The notes under the pieces are model-generated. The model was not told where the DNA came from. It was given only the letters and a program-made list of their open reading frames with translations, and searched no databases. This document shows positions 56,054-64,000 of a DNA stretch of 64,000 nucleotides, piece by piece. Numbering within the stretch: the first letter of the stretch is position 1; each line of letters begins with the position of its first letter. Source of the stretch: Chitinophaga sp. CF118 (GTDB lineage: Bacteria; Bacteroidota; Bacteroidia; Chitinophagales; Chitinophagaceae); contig NZ_FOMK01000016.1 in assembly GCF_900112615.1 (NCBI RefSeq), positions 37,384 to 101,383 of the forward strand, given 5' to 3'. A program made the translations under genes and the position numbers.

Positions 56054-59000
56054 TTAAAGTATAAAGTTGTTATCAGAATCTACATTGACGTTATTTTCTT
56101 CCGTACCTTTTTTAATCCAGGCTTTCCTGGTAATGTCTTTGCTGACATCTTCAATAGTGGCTTTATTAAACAGGTCTCCTAACCGGATCTTAATATCAAA
56201 TTCCCTGTGGATGTGGGCCAGTAACTGCATTGCTTTCAGGCTGTGGCCTCCCAGGTCAAAGAAATTATCTTTGATCCCTATTCTATCTTTACCAAGGATC
56301 TCCTGCCAGATTAACACCAGCTTCTCTTCTGTTTCATTACGGGGTGCTTCATAAGCGACTGTAGTAGTCAGCGATAAACCTTCAGGGTCAGGTAATGCCT
56401 TCTTATCCACTTTACCGTTAACGGTTAAGGGCAATGCATCCAGCTGTACAAAGTGAGTAGGGATCATGTACGCCGGTAACAGGTTGTTTAAATGCTGGCG
56501 GATCTCTGTAGCATCTTCACCCGTTATATAAGCCACCAGTTCTTTCTCTCCTTCTGCATTCATCCGGCAGATCACCGAAGCGGTATCTATAAATGGGTGT
56601 TGGATCAGGGCACTCTCTATCTCTCCTAACTCAATACGATAACCACGGATCTTTACCTGGTCATCTTTACGACCAATATATTCGATCCTGCCATCTGGTA
56701 ACCATCTCCCTACATCTCCCGTTTTGTACATCCGTTCACCTTTCATGAAAGGGTCTGTTACAAACTTTGCAGCAGTCAGTATTGGTTTGTTTAAATATTC
56801 ACGTCCCACGCCTGATCCTGCTATGCAGATCTCTCCCGGTACTCCTACAGGACATAAACCTTGCTTTTCGTCAAGGATATAAATCCGGGTAGCGGCAATC
56901 GGTTTACCTATCAATATCGGTTGCTGTTCGTGCAATTCTTCTATGATGCAGCCTACAGTGGTTTCTGTTGGGCCGTATTCATTGTATATTCTAATACCTG
57001 GGTTAATATTTTTAAGGATGCTTACCTGTTCTGTAGTCACCTGTTCACCTCCCACTATTGCATGTTGAATAGCATCACTTTTTATTTGCAGGTGTTTTAA
57101 GATACTGATGTGAGAGGGTGTCAGTTTGATGTTGTTGATAAAACTCTCCCCCCTGAAACTATGAGCCAGGATAGTGGAGATATCGTCCTGCTGGGGATAT
57201 ACATATAACTTCCCTCCCAGTATCAAGGGGCAGAAGATACTTGTTACCGTTAAGTCAAAAGACAACGACGTATATAATCCAAAATTTACATCAGGGGTTT
57301 CAAAGTAATAACTGCTGGCCCATTGGATATAACCGGTCAGGTTGCTATGAGTGATGGCACAACCTTTTGGCAACCCGGTGGAACCGGAGGTATAGATCAC
57401 ATAAGCCAGGTCATCCGGAGTATGTGGTACGTTTAAATTCTCTTTGCTGTAATAGTGCCTTACTTCCGCAAACCGGCTGATCTCCGCATCATCCAGCAAT
57501 ACCTTACAACCGCTGTCACTCATCAGGTAGTCAATACGATCCTGCGGATAACTCAGATCAATAGGTACATAAGCACTACCCGATTTCAGTACACCTAAAA
57601 TCGAGATGATCATCCATTCACTGCGTTCCTGTTTGATACCTGCAAGGTCACTTTTGTAACGATCCCGCAGGTAAGCTGCTAACTGGTTAGCGCATTCATT
57701 TAGTTCACGATAAGTAAGCGAGGTGTTTTCAAAAACAACCGCTACATTATCGGGGGTGGCAACTGCCTGTTCTTCAAACAGTGCAACAATAGATTTACTG
57801 TTGGCGAAAAAGTCTGATGTACTGTTAAAATCTATCAGTAATGTATTTCTTTCAGTTCCACTTAAATAGTCCAGTGTGTCAATAGCTATTTCAGGTTGAT
57901 CCATCACTGCTGTTAACAACTGTTCAACATGTGCGGATAAACGCTCTATTGTTGACTTGTTATAGATATCACTGTTGTATTCAATCCCCATACCCAGGCC
58001 CTTACCGCTATCACCAACATAGAAGGTCAGATCGAACTTACTGTTTGTCTGTTCTCCTTTGGTATAACGACTGGCTTTCAGGTCTCCTAATTGCTGACCG
58101 GTTGTGCCACGGCCATCGGTTTGCTGTACAACCAGCATCACGTCAAATAAGGCGCTACGGCTCTGATTCCGTTTGAGGTGTAGTGTATCCACCAACTCAT
58201 CAAAAGGGTACGCCTGGTGCCTGTAACCGCCCAGGGTGACGTCTTTTACACGTTGCAGCAGCTCACGGAAGCTGTCACTCCCTTTGAAACGTGTTCTTAA
58301 GGCCAGTGTATTGGCATAAAAACCGATCTGGTTTTCCAGGTCGATATGTTCTCTTCCTGCCACTGGACTGCCGATAATCAGATCTTCCTGGCTGGTGTAT
58401 TTAAATAAAACCGTATTGATCACCGCCAGTAAACCCATGAACAGGGTACTGTCCTGCGACTGGCAATATTCCTTAAGACGATAGCTCAGGTCTGCATTAA
58501 TCAGCCGGGTTACCGCACCACCATTATATGTTTTTACAGGGGGACGCATCTTGTCTGAAGGAAATTCCAGTACAGGCAGGCTGCCTTCAAACTGTTTTAA
58601 CCAGTACGACTGGTGTCCTTTCAGGTCTTTGCCAGTCAATGCTTCCTGTTGCCAGCTGGTAAAATCCTTGTATTGGATGGCTAATGGAGATAATGGATCG
58701 GTTTCACCATTGAGATGTGCGTTATACAATAACAGCAACTCTCTCATCAATACATCCATTGACCAGCCATCGCTGATGATATGGTGCATCACATAGGTAA
58801 ACACCCATTTATGATCCTCCACCTGGAATAAACCGGCACGTAATAAAGGACCGCATGACAGATCGAACGCACTTGTAAACTCTTCGTGTAATAGTTCCTC
58901 TAATTGCTCTTCATGATTATTTTCTGTGCGAAGATCCAGGTATCTTATTGCAAACATGGCTGCGTCGGGAGCAAGAATAAACTGCCTGATCTCTCCCTGC

Positions 59001-59404
59001 TCATCCTCACGGAATATAGTACGCAGAATTTCATGTCGTGCTATTAATTTCCTGAAGCAGTTTTCCAATACTGCATTATTCAGTATTCCTTCAAACACAT
59101 ATACCTTGGGGATGTTATAAGCGGCATTACCTCCTTCAAACTGACTTAATACCCATAACCGGCGCTGTGAGGGAGATAACGGATAGTGAGCCGCTGCGCT
59201 GGCAGGCAGTATGCGGTTAAATGCAGTATTATTAAGGTTTCTTTTTAAATACGCTACTATCCTGTCTTTATTGAGCCGGATCTCTGCTAATGCATCATCA
59301 CCCAACTGCCCGCCAAAGGAATCGATAGCGATGTTGTCACCATTTAATGACAACTGCACGTTTGATTTCCTCAACGCTGTTATTATTGATTTAACGTCTT
59401 TCAT
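56054..59404 (-). CDS. NRPS-3: docking-C-A-PCP, predicted Asn module
   Basis: 1116 residues. TubC_N-like docking domain (1-57; VKSIITALRKSNVQLSLNGD), LCL-type C domain (~66-495; YPLSPSQRRLWVLSQ, HHIISDGWSMD), A domain (~520-1010; YVIYTSGSTGLPKG, YNEYGPTETTVG) and PCP FFDLGGHSLKAMQ (~1050), with no E domain, fitting the GGHS carrier signature. The pocket reads D-L-T-K-I-G-E-V-G-K, one conservative change from the Asn code DLTKLGEVGK. The dioxygenase gene 37 bp upstream is a natural partner for beta-hydroxylating this residue. The C-terminal tail ends NNFIL and should dock on the TubC_N domain of NRPS-4. Confidence 0.94.
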   Translation of the reverse strand: MKDVKSIITALRKSNVQLSLNGDNIAIDSFGGQLGDDALAEIRLNKDRIVAYLKRNLNNTAFNRILPASAAAHYPLSPSQRRLWVLSQFEGGNAAYNIPKVYVFEGILNNAVLENCFRKLIARHEILRTIFREDEQGEIRQFILAPDAAMFAIRYLDLRTENNHEEQLEELLHEEFTSAFDLSCGPLLRAGLFQVEDHKWVFTYVMHHIISDGWSMDVLMRELLLLYNAHLNGETDPLSPLAIQYKDFTSWQQEALTGKDLKGHQSYWLKQFEGSLPVLEFPSDKMRPPVKTYNGGAVTRLINADLSYRLKEYCQSQDSTLFMGLLAVINTVLFKYTSQEDLIIGSPVAGREHIDLENQIGFYANTLALRTRFKGSDSFRELLQRVKDVTLGGYRHQAYPFDELVDTLHLKRNQSRSALFDVMLVVQQTDGRGTTGQQLGDLKASRYTKGEQTNSKFDLTFYVGDSGKGLGMGIEYNSDIYNKSTIERLSAHVEQLLTAVMDQPEIAIDTLDYLSGTERNTLLIDFNSTSDFFANSKSIVALFEEQAVATPDNVAVVFENTSLTYRELNECANQLAAYLRDRYKSDLAGIKQERSEWMIISILGVLKSGSAYVPIDLSYPQDRIDYLMSDSGCKVLLDDAEISRFAEVRHYYSKENLNVPHTPDDLAYVIYTSGSTGLPKGCAITHSNLTGYIQWASSYYFETPDVNFGLYTSLSFDLTVTSIFCPLILGGKLYVYPQQDDISTILAHSFRGESFINNIKLTPSHISILKHLQIKSDAIQHAIVGGEQVTTEQVSILKNINPGIRIYNEYGPTETTVGCIIEELHEQQPILIGKPIAATRIYILDEKQGLCPVGVPGEICIAGSGVGREYLNKPILTAAKFVTDPFMKGERMYKTGDVGRWLPDGRIEYIGRKDDQVKIRGYRIELGEIESALIQHPFIDTASVICRMNAEGEKELVAYITGEDATEIRQHLNNLLPAYMIPTHFVQLDALPLTVNGKVDKKALPDPEGLSLTTTVAYEAPRNETEEKLVLIWQEILGKDRIGIKDNFFDLGGHSLKAMQLLAHIHREFDIKIRLGDLFNKATIEDVSKDITRKAWIKKGTEENNVNVDSDNNFIL

Positions 59405-59441
59405 AAAAAGATTTGTGGGGAGGTTATTTTAATAGCCCGGA

Positions 59442-60416
59442 TCAGCACATGCTGACATAAATTTTCCGGTCACCTTTAAAAGGCATTCTACCATGCGCCA
59501 TCAGCATATTATCGAGCATTAATACATCACCCTTTTCCCATTTAAACTTTATGGCGTGATCAAACTGGAGATCTGTGATCTCTTTGAGGTATTGTTCGGA
59601 GATTTCCTCGCCATTGCCATAAAAAGCATATTGTGGGAAGCGATGTTTTTTCCTGGCGTGCATCAGTTTCAGACCTTTATATATTTCTTCCGGTAATCCG
59701 GATGGATGGAACTGGTTAGCCTGGTTAAACCATACCTTTTCCTGCGTGGCAGGATGTGTTGCAATACCATAACCTTGCTGGCTAAGGAAAATAGCATCTC
59801 CTTCCCAGAAGTATTCAATATTATTCTCCTGGCAGTATTGTTCTATCACCGCCTTATCATTTGTTTCAAAAGTATCCATCCAGCTTTTGCCAACTCCTTT
59901 TGATCCACTCAGATAACGTGTATATTTTACGCCTTTCTCCTCAAAATTACTGACGAGGTCCGGGTTGAACTTTTTCAGGATATACCTGCAATCCACGATA
60001 GGCGTTTCTCCTCCTTCTTCTGCGGGGATGAAGCAATAGAAGAAAAGTACGTTCGGCCATTTATTGGAATAGGACATTTCGTTATGAAGAGAAATGCTGT
60101 ATTCTTTGGGGTATTCTGTAGAAGTATAAATAGCAGTAGTCAATTTTGTTCTTGGAGAATTACCATCTACATAATTAAAATGTGACACCCCTGCGTAAGT
60201 TTCTTTTACCAGTAGGAATTCTTCCCGGGTATTGATGGCAAACCCTCTGAAAAGTAATGCGCCATTGCTAAGAAGCAGCTCATTTATCTTTTCTTTATTT
60301 TCCTGCAAAAAGGTTAAAAGGGTTGACAGATCACAATTGCCACCATATTCAGGTTTGATCACATTTACCACTTGTTCATCCTTATTAAAGGATTCAATAA
60401 CAATATTTGTATTCAT
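59442..60416 (-). CDS. TauD/TfdA-family Fe(II)/2-oxoglutarate dioxygenase (SyrP/AsnO-like hydroxylase)
   Basis: 324 residues. The double-stranded beta-helix core carries the metal motif SLHNEMSYS (His~111, Glu~113) with distal His in MAHGRMPFKGDRKI (~306) and the 2-oxoglutarate-binding Arg there. HxE instead of HxD is the pattern of the clavaminate-synthase/AsnO/SyrP branch that hydroxylates free or carrier-bound Asp, Asn or Arg. It is wedged between NRPS-2 (Asp code) and NRPS-3 (Asn code), so beta-hydroxylation of Asp or Asn is the prediction. Gaps of 20 and 37 bp put it in the same operon. Confidence 0.92.
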   Translation of the reverse strand: MNTNIVIESFNKDEQVVNVIKPEYGGNCDLSTLLTFLQENKEKINELLLSNGALLFRGFAINTREEFLLVKETYAGVSHFNYVDGNSPRTKLTTAIYTSTEYPKEYSISLHNEMSYSNKWPNVLFFYCFIPAEEGGETPIVDCRYILKKFNPDLVSNFEEKGVKYTRYLSGSKGVGKSWMDTFETNDKAVIEQYCQENNIEYFWEGDAIFLSQQGYGIATHPATQEKVWFNQANQFHPSGLPEEIYKGLKLMHARKKHRFPQYAFYGNGEEISEQYLKEITDLQFDHAIKFKWEKGDVLMLDNMLMAHGRMPFKGDRKIYVSMC

Positions 60417-60436
60417 TATTTCAGGTTTTATTTGTG

Positions 60437-63400
60437 TTATACAACTGTTTTATCAGCGATTAATCCATTCCCTGATGATTGCCTGAGCCATATCGCATTA
60501 TCGATTTCCGTTGCAAGTGCTTCAATAGTGGGTTCATTGAAAAAGTCTGTCATATCTACTTCCACATCAAACTGCTCATGTATTCTCAATACGATCCTGA
60601 TTGCTTTCAGACTATGTCCACCCAGGGCAAAGAAGTTATCCCGTATGCTGATATTCTCTGCGTCCACACCTAAAACATCACTCCAGATAGCTACTAATTT
60701 CTCTTCTGTTTCATTACCGGCGGGCAGATAAGCACTGCTTCTTTTTACTTCCATGGCATCCGGAGCAGGCAACATCTTCTTATCTATTTTACCATTGGCT
60801 GTCAATGGCAGTTGCGCTATCTGCATATAGAATGCGGGGATCATGTAATCCGGCAGTTTTGCATTTAAGTAGTTGCGTAATGCTGACAGATCTACCGAGT
60901 CTTTACTCACGATATAAGATACCAGTTGTTTCTCTCCTGCTTCATCTTCCCTGGCCAATACTACGGAGGAAGTAATCCCTTCAAACTGTTGTATTGTATT
61001 TTCTATTTCTCCCAGCTCAATTCTGAATCCTCTTATTTTTACCTGATCATCTTTGCGACCGATAAATGCAATACTTCCATCCTTTAGCAATCTTCCCAGA
61101 TCACCGGTTTTGTACAGGCGTCCTTCTTTTCTGAATGGATCGGGAATGAATTTTCCGGCAGTTAGTTCCGGCCGGTTTAAATAACCGATGGCCAGTCCGT
61201 TTCCGCCAATATGAATTTCTCCTGCTACTCCGGCTGGCACCATATTCAGGTAATTATCCAGGATGTAGATGTAGCTATTACCGATCGGGGTGCCCAGTGA
61301 TATTTTCGGATCATCCGGATCAATATGTTTTGCAAGCTTTCCGATCGTAGTTTCAGAGGGGCCATAGTGGTTAAACACTTTGCATGTTCCCTGCTGTTGT
61401 TTGATGGTAGTGATGATATCCCCTGTTAATTGTTCTCCACCGAATATGAGGCATCTGGCAGGTGCAAATAATGTATGTTTTGTCTGCAATGCTTTCCAGT
61501 GGGATGGAACAATTTTTATACAGTCCAGCTTTACTGCAGCCATCTTTTCAGGATTCATTACGTCTATTGCTGAAAAGATATGAAGCGCCCCACCTATTAA
61601 CAGGGAAGTATAAATAACCGTGTTGCCAAGATCCGCAGCGATGGTAGATACCAATCCGAAGCTGTTACAGTCCCTCACATTTGTTCTGCTGATAATACCA
61701 TGGGAATAATCCACCAGTGAAGCATGACTGATCATTACTCCTTTTGGTTGTCCGGTAGAACCCGATGTATAAATAACATAGGCCATATCAGTGGGAGTCC
61801 CGGTTGAAGGCAGATTGTCGATAGAAAGGCTCTTTTCCACCATCCTGAATGCTCCTACCAGCTCTTCATCTACCAATACTTTACATCCACTATCCGACAC
61901 CATATAAGAGATCCTCTCTGCCGGATACTCCGGATCTATGGGAACATATGCGCCGCCGGATTTCAGTATACCAAGCATTGCTATTATCACCCACTCACTG
62001 CGTTCGAGTTTTATACCTATGCGGTCGTTGTTCTTTATATCATAATGTTCCCGCAAATAACGCGCAAAGCGATTGGCCTTTTCATTCAGTGCCTGGTAAG
62101 TGAGCGATCTGTTTTCAGATACAAGCGCAGTATTACCCGGTGTTTTCAATACCTGTTCTTCAAACAGTGCAGTGATCGTTTTATTTTCAGGGACATCCAT
62201 CTGCACATTAGCACATCCTGTTATCAGCTGCTGTTTTTCAGTTTCCGTTAAGAACTGTACCCTGCTGACAGGCATATCTGCCTGTTCAACCATTACCTCC
62301 AGCAACTGTTCCAGGTGGCTGGCAAACTGCATTGCGGAACTTTCTTCGTAGATATCTTTGTTGTAGATGATGTTCAGCTGCAGGTCGTCTCCATTTTCAA
62401 TAAAGTTGAAGTGGAGGTCAAACCGGCAAAGCGGATATTCAGCGTTCCGGTAACCTTTTACGGTTAAGTTGCCCGGCTCCGTTTGTTTGTCTGTTGTGCC
62501 GGCCTCATTGTTCTGTAATACGACCCATAGATCAAACAGCGGATTGCGGCTTCTGTCGCGTTGAAGATTAAGGGCATCTACCAATTCATCGAAAGGATAT
62601 GCCTGATGTTCATAACCGTTGAGCGTTACCTGTTTTACCTGTTTTAATAATTCCCTGTAACTGGCTTCTCCGCTAAATCTTGTTCTTAATGCCAGCGTAC
62701 TTACATAAAATCCGATCTGATTTTCAAGATCTTCGTGTTCTCTTCCTGCTACCGGGCTACCCACGATAATATCTTCCTGACCGGTATATTTATATAACAA
62801 CGCATTAACGACTGCCAACAGGCCCATAAACAGCGTACTGCGCTCTTCCTGTAACAGAGACCTGAACTTCGCATTCAGGGATGGCCGGAAGCGTTTAGAC
62901 ACCAACCTGCCGTTATAAGTTTTCACCTCAGGACGGGGTTTATCACCCGCCAGTGCCAACACTGGCAATTCACCTTCATATTGTTTAAGCCAGTAGTCTT
63001 TGTGCTGCTCCATAGGCGGACTATTCAGGTACTCCTGCTGCCAGGCGGCATAATCTTTATAATGAATCCGTAATGGTGATAGTGAAGCATCTTCCTGTTT
63101 ATAGAACTGCAAAAGTTCCCTGATCAGGACACCCATGGACCATGCATCGCTTATTATATGATGCAGGGTATAAGTAAAGATCCATTTATGCGCTTCTACC
63201 TGGTATAAGTTCGCGCGGATCAATGGACCATTTACAAGGTCAAAGGGTTTGCTGAACTCTTCCTGCACTGCCTTCCTGACCATCTCTTCCTGTTCCTGCT
63301 CATTCCTGAGGTCATGATGACAAATACAGAATCCGGTATCTGCAGTATCGCAGATAAACTGCCGGATCTCTTTCTGCTCATTTTCACGAAACACCGTTCT

Positions 63401-64000
63401 GAGGCTTTCATGCCGGTTCAATAATGCATTAAATGCATATTCCAGTGCAGTGTTATCCAGTTCACCTTCAAACTCATATACTCCCGGCATATTATAGGCA
63501 ATCCTGGCTTCTTCGAATTGACTCATGATCCATATTCTGCGCTGGGCAGAAGACAATGGATAGCCTGTTTGAACACTAGCCGCGCAGATCTGGTTATAGG
63601 TCGACTTTCTTGTCTGCTGTATTAACTGTGCCTGTTCTTCCAGGATAGCTCTTGTAAATAACTCCTTCAGGCTCAGTTTTACTTCCAACACCATATGGAT
63701 GCGGCTTGCCAGTCGGATTGCCTTCAGGCTATGGCCTCCCAGGTCAAAAAAGTTATCCTTTATGCCAATTTTATCCCTTTGTAGAATCTCTTCCCAGATC
63801 TCTACCAGTTTTGATTCTATCTCATTGCGGGGGGCTACAAATTCCACTCCGGAAGACATACCGGCACCTATCATTGTACGCAACGCTTTCTTGTTGGTTT
63901 TGCCATTGGCCAGCTGTGGCATTTTATCCAGCTGTTTGTAATAAGCAGGCAACATGTAGTTAGGCAGCTTTTTACCCAACCAGGCACGCAGCTCACTTAC
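60437..64000 (-). CDS. NRPS-2 (partial at the right edge): ...A(end)-PCP | C-A-PCP
   Basis: The reading frame continues without a stop through position 64000 (VSELRAWLGKKLPN), so the true start lies outside. The visible part begins in the last subdomain of an A domain (GKTNKKAL), then PCP FFDLGGHSLKAIRL (~63735), an LCL C domain (YPLSSAQRRIWIMSQ; HHIISDAWSM), an A domain (TIAADLGNTVIYTSL; FNHYGPSETTIG) and PCP FFALGGHSLKAIRI (~60620). The A pocket of the complete module reads D-L-T-K-I-G-H-I-G-K, almost the Asp code DLTKVGHIGK. Both carriers are GGHS type with no E domains, so L residues are expected. The identity of the earlier residue and any loading or acylating module cannot be seen. Confidence 0.94.
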   Translation of the reverse strand, partial: VSELRAWLGKKLPNYMLPAYYKQLDKMPQLANGKTNKKALRTMIGAGMSSGVEFVAPRNEIESKLVEIWEEILQRDKIGIKDNFFDLGGHSLKAIRLASRIHMVLEVKLSLKELFTRAILEEQAQLIQQTRKSTYNQICAASVQTGYPLSSAQRRIWIMSQFEEARIAYNMPGVYEFEGELDNTALEYAFNALLNRHESLRTVFRENEQKEIRQFICDTADTGFCICHHDLRNEQEQEEMVRKAVQEEFSKPFDLVNGPLIRANLYQVEAHKWIFTYTLHHIISDAWSMGVLIRELLQFYKQEDASLSPLRIHYKDYAAWQQEYLNSPPMEQHKDYWLKQYEGELPVLALAGDKPRPEVKTYNGRLVSKRFRPSLNAKFRSLLQEERSTLFMGLLAVVNALLYKYTGQEDIIVGSPVAGREHEDLENQIGFYVSTLALRTRFSGEASYRELLKQVKQVTLNGYEHQAYPFDELVDALNLQRDRSRNPLFDLWVVLQNNEAGTTDKQTEPGNLTVKGYRNAEYPLCRFDLHFNFIENGDDLQLNIIYNKDIYEESSAMQFASHLEQLLEVMVEQADMPVSRVQFLTETEKQQLITGCANVQMDVPENKTITALFEEQVLKTPGNTALVSENRSLTYQALNEKANRFARYLREHYDIKNNDRIGIKLERSEWVIIAMLGILKSGGAYVPIDPEYPAERISYMVSDSGCKVLVDEELVGAFRMVEKSLSIDNLPSTGTPTDMAYVIYTSGSTGQPKGVMISHASLVDYSHGIISRTNVRDCNSFGLVSTIAADLGNTVIYTSLLIGGALHIFSAIDVMNPEKMAAVKLDCIKIVPSHWKALQTKHTLFAPARCLIFGGEQLTGDIITTIKQQQGTCKVFNHYGPSETTIGKLAKHIDPDDPKISLGTPIGNSYIYILDNYLNMVPAGVAGEIHIGGNGLAIGYLNRPELTAGKFIPDPFRKEGRLYKTGDLGRLLKDGSIAFIGRKDDQVKIRGFRIELGEIENTIQQFEGITSSVVLAREDEAGEKQLVSYIVSKDSVDLSALRNYLNAKLPDYMIPAFYMQIAQLPLTANGKIDKKMLPAPDAMEVKRSSAYLPAGNETEEKLVAIWSDVLGVDAENISIRDNFFALGGHSLKAIRIVLRIHEQFDVEVDMTDFFNEPTIEALATEIDNAIWLRQSSGNGLIADKTVV

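Noticed and set aside
1..64000. Mobile element or horizontally acquired island borders
   Set aside because: No transposase, integrase, tRNA gene or flanking direct repeats were seen around the NRPS cluster, whose upstream end is outside the window.

Overview
The window looks like a chromosomal segment of a Bacteroidota bacterium, most likely a Chitinophaga-type member of the Chitinophagaceae. The evidence is a SusC/SusD pair under a sigma/FecR system, LytTR and stand-alone two-component genes, an OMP_b-brl-type TonB receptor, many lipobox lipoproteins, TAnnTTTG-like -7 elements and A-rich rather than Shine-Dalgarno leaders. I saw no tRNA, rRNA, CRISPR array, insertion sequence or phage gene.

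Left part (1-29.9 kb): (a) a minus-strand RND efflux operon (membrane fusion lipoprotein, HAE1 pump, outer membrane factor) behind a LytS/LytTR two-component pair; (b) a stand-alone receiver gene convergent with, and overlapping, a PAS histidine kinase; (c) a DUF4157 (eCIS-core) protein with a possible nuclease-like C-terminus; (d) a PQQ-type sugar dehydrogenase lipoprotein; (e) an ECF sigma - FecR - SusC - SusD - TlpA operon for regulated uptake of an unknown ligand; (f) a Tat-exported molybdopterin-binding xanthine-dehydrogenase-family subunit without its usual partner, and a secreted GH65 glycosidase; (g) a plus-strand run of DUF898 protein, M48 peptidase, Crp/Fnr regulator and exported RidA-like protein. 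A perfect TGTGA-N6-TCACA palindrome lies between the last two.

Right part (29.97-64.0 kb, all minus strand, running off the right edge): a nonribosomal peptide synthetase (NRPS) cluster. In transcription order: NRPS-2 (5' part outside the window; PCP | C-A-PCP), a TauD/SyrP-like dioxygenase, NRPS-3 (docking-C-A-PCP), NRPS-4 (docking-C-A[FkbM methyltransferase]-PCP-E), NRPS-5 (C-A-PCP-E-C), a CmlA-like metallo-beta-lactamase-fold hydroxylase, a PvdE/SyrD-type exporter, a type II thioesterase, a TonB-dependent receptor, a penicillin-acylase-type hydrolase, a small membrane protein, an SDR, and NRPS-6 (A-PCP-E-reductase).

A-domain pocket codes read by eye suggest Asp (NRPS-2), Asn (NRPS-3), Tyr/Phe (NRPS-4), a Thr-like but unassigned residue (NRPS-5) and Asp (NRPS-6). 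Carrier-protein GGDS/GGHS signatures, E domains and condensation-domain types agree with L, L, D, D, D stereochemistry. Release is predicted to be reductive (aldehyde or alcohol). The inferred product is a beta-hydroxylated, partly D-configured, Asp/Asn-rich peptide, possibly built as an N-acylated precursor that is exported and then trimmed by the acylase, as in pyoverdine maturation. The compound itself cannot be identified from the window because the loading module lies beyond position 64000.
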